A stretch of DNA of 6,429 nucleotides. Source: CAZDML01 sp964506645. Its GTDB lineage: Bacteria; Elusimicrobiota; Elusimicrobia; 2-01-FULL-59-12. The notes under the pieces are model-generated. The model was not told where the DNA came from. It ran no database searches and saw only the letters and a list, made by a program, of their open reading frames with translations. The position numbers and the translations under genes are program-made. This document shows, in pieces, positions 1 through 5,029 of the stretch. The stretch is taken from assembly GCA_964506645.1 (NCBI GenBank), contig CAZDML010000115.1:1-6429 (forward strand), given 5' to 3'. Positions within the stretch are counted from its first letter, which is position 1; every line of letters begins with the position of its first letter.

Positions 1-30
1 CCATTGTTTGCCCCCCTGCTGCGTGGCAAA

Positions 31-444
31 ATGAAAGTGGCTATGAACCGTCTCTGCGTCACACGCATCGTGTTATTTCTTGGAATCCTTCTGACCAGCG
101 CTCTATCGCTGGCTTCTGCAGGAGATATGACGGTTGGAAACAACCGGCCAGATGCCTACACAACCATTGATGCAGCGAACGCGCAAAGCATCACGCAAAA
201 AATTACAGATGCGACCCACAAGGCGCGCTCTATCCCTGTGGCGCAGGACCGCATCTCCTACTTAAATAAGACATTCGCAGAACTGTCTCACGGCATCGGG
301 GTACGCAACACCCCGGCGCCCGTAATTATCCATCGTCCGCATTTCACATCTCCTACACCCACAAACCGACCGACGCGTACGCGTTTCGTGAACGTTCCTG
401 AAACGTCTTTGAGCTTGCGCTTTGTCGACCCCGCAAACCGCTAG
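31..444 (+). CDS. Small exported protein of unknown function
   Basis: This gene encodes a predicted 137-residue protein that I do not recognise. The ATG at 31 is chosen because it gives a standard signal peptide: basic residues (Lys2, Arg7, Arg12), a hydrophobic core at about residues 13-27, and an Ala-Ser-Ala site after residue 30. That predicts export to the periplasm or outside the cell. The mature part has about 107 residues and no cysteine. Its first half looks mostly helical and rich in Asp, Ala, Thr and Gln. Its second half is rich in Pro, Thr and Arg (RPHFTSPTPTNRPTRTRF) and probably extended or disordered. ATG 43 (residue 5) is an equally possible start. The frame is open to the left edge, so a longer protein cannot be formally excluded, but an internal signal peptide makes that unlikely. 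No Shine-Dalgarno sequence precedes either ATG. The gene converges on the next one, with 46 bases between their stops. Confidence 0.6.
   Translation: MKVAMNRLCVTRIVLFLGILLTSALSLASAGDMTVGNNRPDAYTTIDAANAQSITQKITDATHKARSIPVAQDRISYLNKTFAELSHGIGVRNTPAPVIIHRPHFTSPTPTNRPTRTRFVNVPETSLSLRFVDPANR
373..384. repeat. 12-bp perfect palindrome
   Basis: ACGCGTACGCGT is its own reverse complement and lies inside the coding sequence of the small exported protein, across the codons for Thr-Arg-Thr-Arg-Phe. Being coding and short, it may be a by-product of the repeated Thr-Arg codons rather than a protein-binding site. Confidence 0.35.
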
Positions 445-467
445 ACCTTTCTATTCACAAATTCAGT

Positions 468-479
468 AGAATTAATTCT
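468..479. repeat. 12-bp palindrome between convergent genes
   Basis: AGAATTAATTCT is a perfect palindrome in the 46-base gap between two convergent stop codons (444 and 491). A site shared by both transcripts could help end transcription in both directions. However, it is AT-rich, has no unpaired loop and lacks a T-run on either strand, so it is not a standard intrinsic terminator. Confidence 0.3.
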
Positions 480-490
480 GCCGCTGGGAT

Positions 491-796
491 TTAACGCAGT
501 GTCGAAGGCTGTACTGCTGCGGAAGAAGAACTGACGGGCACATCGGAAAGCGGCGTTTTGGTGGTTAGAGTTCGGATTAAACGAACTTCCCCGAAAGGCT
601 TCAGCAGGCGGCGACTGGCAGGTTCCATGTGTTCCGAGATTTCAATCAGTTCCATATCGAGCTGACGACGCGTCCCCCACAACGAGGCGATCGGATGCGT
701 AAAAACATCGCTCACGGAGACAGGACTTTGCAGGAGCCCCCAAAGAGCTAAAAGTCCTGAAAAAATAAGAAGACCAACCATGAAAAATCGACGCAT
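491..796 (-). CDS. Small single-pass membrane protein of unknown function
   Basis: This gene encodes a predicted 101-residue protein that I do not recognise. It starts with Met-Arg-Arg and then has one hydrophobic segment at about residues 4-23 (FFMVGLLIFSGLLALWGLLQ), which should be a membrane anchor or uncleaved signal. The remaining 78 or so residues would lie outside the cytoplasm. They include a charged stretch near residues 43-76, with acidic (MELIEISEHMEP) and basic (RRLLKPFGEVRLIR) parts, and end in a Ser/Thr/Pro-rich tail. The frame stays open for 85 codons upstream, but that part is antisense to the conserved adenosyltransferase gene, so the ATG at 796 is preferred; ATG 781 is an alternative. 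Only a weak GAG lies at a usable distance before ATG 796. It is divergent from the adenosyltransferase gene with 39 bases between start codons. Confidence 0.55.
   Translation of the reverse strand: MRRFFMVGLLIFSGLLALWGLLQSPVSVSDVFTHPIASLWGTRRQLDMELIEISEHMEPASRRLLKPFGEVRLIRTLTTKTPLSDVPVSSSSAAVQPSTLR
721..759. repeat. 9-bp inverted repeat, possible hairpin
   Basis: CAGGACTTT (721-729) and AAAGTCCTG (751-759) are exact reverse complements separated by 21 bases. The repeat lies within the membrane-segment codons of the small minus-strand gene. Neither strand has a T-run after it, so it is not an intrinsic terminator. It could form a hairpin in the mRNA near the 5' end or be chance. Confidence 0.35.
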
Positions 797-805
797 ACGG
801 ATCTC

Positions 806-834
806 ATTTTTCCTTGTCGGCACCTCTTTGTCAA
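806..834 (-). promoter_or_regulatory. Candidate sigma-70-type promoter for the small membrane protein
   Basis: On the minus strand a perfect -35 hexamer TTGACA (829-834) is followed, after exactly 17 bases, by AAAAAT (806-811), which matches four of six bases of the -10 consensus. Transcription would start near 799, only a few bases before ATG 796, giving an almost leaderless mRNA. The -35 abuts the start codon of the divergent adenosyltransferase gene. The -10 is weak, so this is a candidate only. Confidence 0.35.
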
Positions 835-835
835 C

Positions 836-1597
836 ATGAAAATCTACACAAAAACAGGCGACGACGGCTCGACAGGACTTTTTGGCAACAAACGCGTGCG
901 CAAAGACGACCTGCGTATTGAGGCGTATGGCTCGGTGGATGAACTCAATGCCACGATCGGTGTTGTTCTCGCTTATTTGCCGGACGCGGCCTCCTCCGCA
1001 CGGCCGCATCTGGAGGGCCTCCAAAATGATCTCTTTGTTGTGGGCGCTCAATTGGCAACCCCTCCTGAAAGCAACGCCAAAACAACTCTCCAGGCGAAGC
1101 GAACGACCGATCTCGAAGCTGCCATTGATCAGATGGAAAAAACGCTCACGCCGCTACAGCACTTTATTCTTCCTCAGGGCACGCCCTGTGCGTCATTCAC
1201 TCATTTGGCACGTGCCGTCTGCCGGCGGGCAGAACGCCACATCATCTCATTGCACACGCTCGAGCCCGTAGACTCTGTTCTGCTCGCCTATATCAACCGT
1301 TTATCGGATTATTTATTTGTTCTGGCCCGATGGATTAACCGTCAGGAAGGCGGAACGGAAACACCCTGGCTGTCTTCTGGCGGCGCAGGGGCTGGACCCA
1401 AACCCGATATCCTAAGTGCATCGCTGCATAAACTAGAGGAAGAAAAGAAACGGCGTCAATCGTTGTTTGAAAAGACAGCAGGCGCGCTCCAGAAAAAGAA
1501 ATCCGATGCGGCGAAGAATTTTGAGAAGTCTGTGGAACAGATTAAGAGAGACGGCGGGAAAGTCGAACCGAACGTACGTCCGATCGACCTCGACTAA
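836..1597 (+). CDS. PduO-type cob(I)alamin adenosyltransferase with C-terminal extension
   Basis: The enzyme transfers the 5'-deoxyadenosyl group of ATP to cob(I)alamin (or cob(I)yrinic acid a,c-diamide), giving the adenosylcobalamin form used by radical mutases and dehydratases; it acts in the cytoplasm. Of 253 residues, the first 170 or so match the family. Visible are the N-terminal ATP-binding motif YTKTGDDGSTGLFG (4-17), RIEAYGSVDELNA (27-39), FILPQGTPCASFTHLARAV (110-128) running into CRRAER (129-134), and YINRLSDYLFVLARWIN (152-168). By analogy with characterised PduO enzymes, Asp35 and Arg126 should form the salt bridge at the active site, and Phe110 should be the aromatic residue that displaces the lower cobalamin ligand. 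The usual LPGG is LPQG here. About 80 extra residues follow, including a Gly-rich linker (182-187) and a Lys/Glu-rich, probably coiled-coil helix (194-238). The ATG at 836 puts the motif at the normal place, though no Shine-Dalgarno sequence precedes it. No B12-dependent gene is nearby. Confidence 0.93.
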   Translation: MKIYTKTGDDGSTGLFGNKRVRKDDLRIEAYGSVDELNATIGVVLAYLPDAASSARPHLEGLQNDLFVVGAQLATPPESNAKTTLQAKRTTDLEAAIDQMEKTLTPLQHFILPQGTPCASFTHLARAVCRRAERHIISLHTLEPVDSVLLAYINRLSDYLFVLARWINRQEGGTETPWLSSGGAGAGPKPDILSASLHKLEEEKKRRQSLFEKTAGALQKKKSDAAKNFEKSVEQIKRDGGKVEPNVRPIDLD

Positions 1598-2367
1598 ACC
1601 TTTACAACCCATCCTTCCGGTTTCTGCAGCGAGAAAACCACCAACGTCCCCGATTCGAGTGCCGTCCAATCTCTCGAAATAGCCGGTATCGGCTCCGAGC
1701 ACACCACCTGTGCACCCTGCGGAAGCCGTGTCCGGTATAACGTGTAATATTTCTCACGCTCTTCCCGGGTTTCCCCCAGCTCTAAATTTTTATTTCCTAT
1801 TTCACGGTACGCCCATAACGATTTCCCATCGGATAGAACAAATGTCAACGAACTGTATCGCAAAGTGGATCGAGATTCCGCCAGCGTTTTACTTAACGCC
1901 TGGGTCACATCATCCTCATTACGAACTTGTTCCAGCAACCATAACATGAATCGCTCGCTGTCCGTTTGTCCATGAGGCTCGGCATCGACCAGTGGGAGGT
2001 CGGACACATTAAAAATCGTTCCGTTATGGGCAAATACCCAATCGCGGTGATGGAAAGGATGTGTGTTGCGAATGTCGCGGGACCCGGCAGAGGCTTTACG
2101 CAGGTGCGCAATGATTATGGAGGAGCTTGAAGCCTGAGCCTTCTGAGTCGCATCTAGAAATTTTTTACGTTCCGTATCGGCGGGTTCCGAACTGCGTCCG
2201 AAATAGACCGCGCGAGACTGGCTGAATCCAGAAATCCCCCATCCATCCAAATGCCCGGATTTCATTGTGCATTTAATGACCCCCTCGGTGCAGAGCGGAT
2301 AAAACCCATCCAACACATTCCACACAGGCTGCGGAGGCGTTCCATAAAGTCCAAGAAGTCGACACAT
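1594..2367 (-). CDS. YafJ-type class II glutamine amidotransferase
   Basis: This 257-residue protein belongs to the class II (N-terminal nucleophile) glutamine amidotransferases, closest in layout to the YafJ/EgtC group. Such enzymes release ammonia from glutamine or cleave gamma-glutamyl bonds. Cys2 follows the initiator Met (MCRLLGLYG) and would be the nucleophile once Met is removed. Other conserved pieces are SGHLDGWGISGF (37-48), AHLRKAS (87-93), NTHPF (101-105), FAHNG (112-116) with the oxyanion-hole Asn-Gly, and TDSE (135-138). The protein has no signal peptide and no second catalytic domain such as a sugar isomerase or synthetase, so the substrate cannot be told. The ATG at 2367 is fixed by the need for Cys at position 2. 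It is the last gene of a three-gene operon, 11 bases after the preceding stop, with no Shine-Dalgarno sequence, so translation may be coupled. Its TAG interlocks with the TAA of the convergent adenosyltransferase gene. Confidence 0.88.
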   Translation of the reverse strand: MCRLLGLYGTPPQPVWNVLDGFYPLCTEGVIKCTMKSGHLDGWGISGFSQSRAVYFGRSSEPADTERKKFLDATQKAQASSSSIIIAHLRKASAGSRDIRNTHPFHHRDWVFAHNGTIFNVSDLPLVDAEPHGQTDSERFMLWLLEQVRNEDDVTQALSKTLAESRSTLRYSSLTFVLSDGKSLWAYREIGNKNLELGETREEREKYYTLYRTRLPQGAQVVCSEPIPAISRDWTALESGTLVVFSLQKPEGWVVKV

Positions 2368-2378
2368 AAGGGAAAGTA

Positions 2379-2963
2379 TTATTGATCGGCGGGGGTTTGG
2401 GACGGCCCGACTGTTTTCGCGCTCACGACGGTCTGCCCCACACGCTTGGTCCGTTTGTTGGCAGGATCTTTAATGGAGCGGCCATCGACGGAAAAACAGT
2501 AAGCATATTCTCCGGGTGTTAGTACCGCGGTATAGACCCATTTGTTGGCCGTCATTTTTTTCATGGGTTCTGCACGCCATCCCGTAAAGTCCGCACGAAT
2601 AAAAACTTCTTTCGCTTTGGCATTAAAGTACACAAAAAGCACATTATGATTGCTGGATGCCGGGGCAACCGGAGCCGCTACTTCAGCGGTCTTACTTACC
2701 GCGCTGGATGCGCTCGATGGTGTCGCCACTGCGGGTGCGGATACCGCTGCCTTGGCTTGCGTCATCAGCGAAGAAGACGAGGCCGCGGAGGAGACCGCCG
2801 TCTGAGTCACAGGGGTAGGTGGCAGAATGGGCAGGGATTTCATATCCACAGTAATCTTGTTTTCATGACGTTTGGATTGAATGTACTGATAAAGGAAGAA
2901 GACACTTGCACCCATTGCCGCAAGATCAACCAAAATAAGCAGCCAGAGAAAAAACTTTTTCAT
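2379..2963 (-). CDS. Membrane-anchored protein with AMPK/CBM48-like domain
   Basis: This 194-residue protein has three parts. A Met-Lys-Lys start and a hydrophobic segment at about residues 4-28 form a membrane anchor. A low-complexity Ala/Ser/Pro/Thr/Val linker runs from about 45 to 105. A C-terminal beta-sandwich (about 107-183) resembles the glycogen-binding domain of AMPK beta and the CBM48 early-set domains, with the landmarks EVFIRADFTGW (119-129), KWVYTAVLTPGEYAYCFSVDG (141-161) and KDP (165-167). Homologous domains bind alpha-glucans or serve as structural modules. Trp129 aligns with one sugar-binding Trp of AMPK beta, but the Lys of YKF is Cys156 here and the second Trp (in QWTHDP) is Ile164, so glucan binding is doubtful. 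The domain probably faces the periplasm. The start codon overlaps the stop of the preceding gene as ATGA, and the amidotransferase follows after 11 bases, so all three are likely one transcript. No enzyme domain is attached. Confidence 0.8.
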   Translation of the reverse strand: MKKFFLWLLILVDLAAMGASVFFLYQYIQSKRHENKITVDMKSLPILPPTPVTQTAVSSAASSSSLMTQAKAAVSAPAVATPSSASSAVSKTAEVAAPVAPASSNHNVLFVYFNAKAKEVFIRADFTGWRAEPMKKMTANKWVYTAVLTPGEYAYCFSVDGRSIKDPANKRTKRVGQTVVSAKTVGPSQTPADQ

Positions 2964-3748
2964 GCGGGTTTGCCAGGCTCAGGGGGACGTATGACGGGAC
3001 GGCCAAAACTGGGACCAAAGCCAGGGCCTTTTGCAGGACCCGGAGGCGTCGTTGGTTTGGGTGCTGCTGCCGGAGCAGGTGCAGGAGCCGGCATCGGCTT
3101 AGGCACGGACAGTGGTGGTGTCATAGGGGCCGGAGCTGCGGGCATGGCAGCCGGCGTCACAGGCTTGGGTGTCGGAGTATGCGTATGTTCAATCACCATC
3201 TTGGAAGGTGCAGGGGGAGTCTGTGCGATCGGGGGAACAGACATTGGCGGTGGGACGGCCGCCGGAGCACTCCCCATCACGGTGGACGCTGTAGGTGCTG
3301 CGCCCATATTTTTCTGTAGAACATCGATTTGCTGAACGACATTGCCAATAATTTTGAGAAGTTTGTCGATCGTTTCCGGAGGTAGACCCGCGGGGGTCGG
3401 CTGATTGGCCTGGCGCAACAACATGTTCTGCATATCTCCCAGCCGCTGGACCATAGTGTCTAAACGATCGGTAATGACATCGGGAGAAACCGCGGTTGGA
3501 ACAGGAGCCGTCGCCTGAAAATCTGACGCACGGTTGCTGGGCGGTGAAAAATCGATCACCGGAGCCTCCGTCTCTTTTTTGGCAAACGGGAACATCGCTG
3601 CGGGCGAAGGCGATTTGATGTAGGGGGCAGGGGCGTTGGAGGATTGTTTCAGCTTTCCAATGAGATAAATCAAAAGAACCAATCCAAACGTCAACACCGA
3701 CAAGCACATCCACACAATTGGATCCTGCATCAGAACTTTTAGATTCAT
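2960..3748 (-). CDS. Membrane-anchored coiled-coil, Pro/Ala-rich protein of unknown function
   Basis: This 262-residue protein is unrecognised but has a clear layout. A transmembrane segment at about residues 11-31 (IVWMCLSVLTFGLVLLIYLIG) is followed by Lys and a variable stretch. Two amphipathic, probably coiled-coil helices lie near 90-113 (ITDRLDTMVQRLGDMQNMLL) and 124-148 (ETIDKLLKIIGNVVQQIDVL). From about 150 to the end the chain is dominated by Pro and Ala, including an Ala-Pro repeat at 219-230, and it closes with a basic Gly/Pro-rich tail. The helices suggest self-association or a partner; the Pro-rich tail could reach across an envelope layer or hold binding sites, but this is inference. 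The orientation is uncertain: the short, weakly charged N-terminus followed by GKLK would also allow the bulk to be cytoplasmic. It is the first gene of the three-gene operon and overlaps the next by ATGA. ATG 3748 is the start used; ATG 3730 (residue 7) is an alternative. Confidence 0.68.
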   Translation of the reverse strand: MNLKVLMQDPIVWMCLSVLTFGLVLLIYLIGKLKQSSNAPAPYIKSPSPAAMFPFAKKETEAPVIDFSPPSNRASDFQATAPVPTAVSPDVITDRLDTMVQRLGDMQNMLLRQANQPTPAGLPPETIDKLLKIIGNVVQQIDVLQKNMGAAPTASTVMGSAPAAVPPPMSVPPIAQTPPAPSKMVIEHTHTPTPKPVTPAAMPAAPAPMTPPLSVPKPMPAPAPAPAAAPKPTTPPGPAKGPGFGPSFGRPVIRPPEPGKPA

Positions 3749-3760
3749 CGGTTTCTATGA

Positions 3761-3777
3761 TACAAAAAGATTTTGTA
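3761..3777. promoter_or_regulatory. Perfect 7-bp dyad in divergent promoter region, candidate operator
   Basis: TACAAAA and TTTTGTA are exact inverted repeats separated by AGA. The dyad lies 13 bases upstream of the minus-strand operon start (3748) and 35 bases upstream of the tRNA. The position and size would fit a dimeric regulator, but no such regulator is encoded here, and AT-rich dyads also arise by chance. Confidence 0.3.
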
Positions 3778-3811
3778 AAATTCCTTCGTCATAAAGCTTG
3801 CCAAGTTCAGT

Positions 3812-3894
3812 GGCCCAGTGGGGGAATGGCAGACCTAGCAGACTCAAAATCTGCCGATCGCAAGATCATGTCGGTTCGAGTCCGACCTGGGCCA
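3812..3894 (+). tRNA. tRNA-Leu (anticodon CAA)
   Basis: The sequence folds into a class II tRNA. The acceptor stem pairs GGCCCAG (3812-3818) with CTGGGCC (3887-3893), followed by discriminator A at 3894. The D arm contains GGGGAATGGCAGACCT, typical of leucine tRNAs. The anticodon stem GCAGA/TCTGC encloses the loop CTCAAAA with anticodon CAA at 3845-3847, which reads UUG. The long variable arm, diagnostic for Leu, Ser or Tyr, has the stem GATC/GATC with a GCAA loop (3856-3867). The T arm is GTCGG-TTCGAGT-CCGAC (3870-3886). The 3' CCA is not encoded (genomic sequence is A-TAT), so the organism must add it with a nucleotidyltransferase. It is upstream of mutY on the same strand, 31 bases away, with no terminator visible between them. 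Confidence 0.95.
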
Positions 3895-3900
3895 TATAAT
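3895..3900 (+). promoter_or_regulatory. Candidate -10 element for mutY
   Basis: A perfect TATAAT directly abuts the discriminator base of the tRNA gene. Transcription starting about seven bases downstream would leave a leader of roughly 19 bases before the mutY ATG at 3926. No good -35 hexamer is present 16-18 bases upstream, where the T arm of the tRNA lies, so a promoter here would be weak, activator-dependent or of another class. Confidence 0.3.
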
Positions 3901-3925
3901 TTTTCGTACTCCTATCTAACAGAAA

Positions 3926-5029
3926 ATGTCTTCCTTTGCATCTCCTTTGTTACGTTGGTACAAAATAAATAAAAGGGCGATGCCGTGGCGTCAGACACAT
4001 CACCCCTACTGCATTCTTATTTCCGAGATTATGTTGCAGCAAACACAAGTTCAAACCGTCATCCCTTATTATGAACGGTTCCTGAAATCTTTTCCGACCT
4101 TCACCGCGCTGGCGGATGCACCGTTGGATCACGTCTTAAAGCATTGGGAAGGACTGGGGTACTATTCCCGCGCACGGAATTTGCACGCTTTGGCCAAAAC
4201 CGTTGTAAAAGAGCATGGCGGACACCTTCCGGACCATTTCGAAAGTGTCCTAGCTCTCCCAGGGATCGGACGTTACACGGCCAGCGCCGTGCTGAGCATT
4301 GCCTGGGACAAGCCCTATGCTGTGCTCGATGGAAACGTCCAGCGTGTTCTTACGCGCTACTTCGCCATATCCGATAACGTGAAAAACACGGCCACACAGA
4401 AAAAGCTCTGGGCACTGGCCACCGAACTTCTCCCCTCGCAACATGCAGGCGACTACAACCAAGCCATGATGGAACTCGGCGCTACTGTTTGCACACCCCG
4501 CGCGCCACAATGCCCTCGCTGTCCGCTTCGTAAAGGATGCCAGGCGTTAAAAATGAAACGGCAAGAAACGTTTCCTGTTAAGGATAAAGCCAAAGCAACG
4601 CCGGTGTATCAGATTGGCGCAGGAGTCATTTGGAAAGATGGAAAGATTTTAATCGGTCAACGACCTTTGAAAGGACTCTTGGGTGGCCTGTGGGAATTTC
4701 CTGGAGGAAAATTAGAGCCGGGAGAAACGCTAGCACATTGCGTAAAGCGGGAGATTCAGGAAGAACTGGCTGTGACTGTAAAGGTGGGAGCCAAACTGGC
4801 GGAAATTCCGCATGCCTACAGTCATTTCAAAATCGTTCTCCACGCTTTTTACTGCACATATCAGTCCGGACAACCGCAGGCCATTGGCTGCCGAGCCTGG
4901 AAGTGGGTCCGGCCGGTGGATCTCAAAAAATTTGCGTTCCCAGCCGCCAACCAGCCAATTATTGAGGCGATTGTGTCGGCTGGACCTGCAGCAGTTCAAA
5001 ACGCTCGAGCGGCCGCCGCGTCAACGTAA
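3926..5029 (+). CDS. mutY: Adenine DNA glycosylase MutY with intact Nudix domain
   Basis: MutY removes adenine mispaired with 8-oxoguanine, preventing G:C to T:A changes. The 367 residues are near the normal family length. Visible are PWR (20-22); SEIMLQQTQV (33-42) with catalytic Glu34; the helix-hairpin-helix LPGIGRYTA (111-119); VLDGNVQRV (133-141) with catalytic Asp135; and the [4Fe-4S] ligands Cys189-x6-Cys196-x2-Cys199-x5-Cys205. The C-terminal domain (about 226-350) is Nudix-like. It keeps a nearly complete Nudix box, Gly261-x5-Glu267-x7-Arg275-Glu276-x2-Glu279-Glu280, and an AYSHFKIVLHAF segment typical of MutY 8-oxoguanine recognition. The box is often degraded in MutY, so a second, MutT-like hydrolase activity is possible. 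The ATG at 3926 is the earliest start, since an in-frame TAA lies at 3917-3919; no Shine-Dalgarno sequence is seen. It follows tRNA-Leu, and its last 71 bases overlap the convergent glycosyltransferase gene. The Ala-rich tail (AAVQNARAAAAST) is encoded by that overlap. Confidence 0.97.
   Translation: MSSFASPLLRWYKINKRAMPWRQTHHPYCILISEIMLQQTQVQTVIPYYERFLKSFPTFTALADAPLDHVLKHWEGLGYYSRARNLHALAKTVVKEHGGHLPDHFESVLALPGIGRYTASAVLSIAWDKPYAVLDGNVQRVLTRYFAISDNVKNTATQKKLWALATELLPSQHAGDYNQAMMELGATVCTPRAPQCPRCPLRKGCQALKMKRQETFPVKDKAKATPVYQIGAGVIWKDGKILIGQRPLKGLLGGLWEFPGGKLEPGETLAHCVKREIQEELAVTVKVGAKLAEIPHAYSHFKIVLHAFYCTYQSGQPQAIGCRAWKWVRPVDLKKFAFPAANQPIIEAIVSAGPAAVQNARAAAAST

Noticed and set aside
4..30. 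TTG at 4 as the start of the first gene
   Set aside because: It would put nine residues, including Pro and Arg, before an otherwise standard signal peptide; ATG 31 or 43 fits better.
797..1051. 85-codon upstream extension of the small minus-strand membrane protein
   Set aside because: The extension is wholly or almost wholly antisense to the conserved adenosyltransferase core and would place the membrane segment in mid-protein; ATG 796 gives a normal N-terminal anchor.
1619..1639. Possible terminator hairpin GGTTTCT / AGAAAACC after the adenosyltransferase gene
   Set aside because: The stem needs a bulge, no T-run follows on either strand, and it lies in amidotransferase coding sequence.
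2646..3335. 229-codon open frame on the plus strand, Gly-rich
   Set aside because: It is antisense to the Pro/Ala-rich protein gene: reversed Pro and Ala codons give Gly, Ala and Arg without stops. It also crosses the ATGA junction of the minus-strand operon and shows no domain.
3756..3761. TATGAT as a -10 element for tRNA-Leu
   Set aside because: It matches five of six bases, but there is no reasonable -35 at 16-18 bases and the start would be about 44 bases before the tRNA, so it is not listed as a feature.
3738..3830. Promoter for the three-gene minus-strand operon
   Set aside because: TTTACA and TATCAT occur on the minus strand but only 11 bases apart; no pair with proper spacing was found.
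3718..3972. 84-codon open frame across the tRNA gene and the start of mutY
   Set aside because: It overlaps the full tRNA and lies in a different frame from mutY, with no protein-like features.
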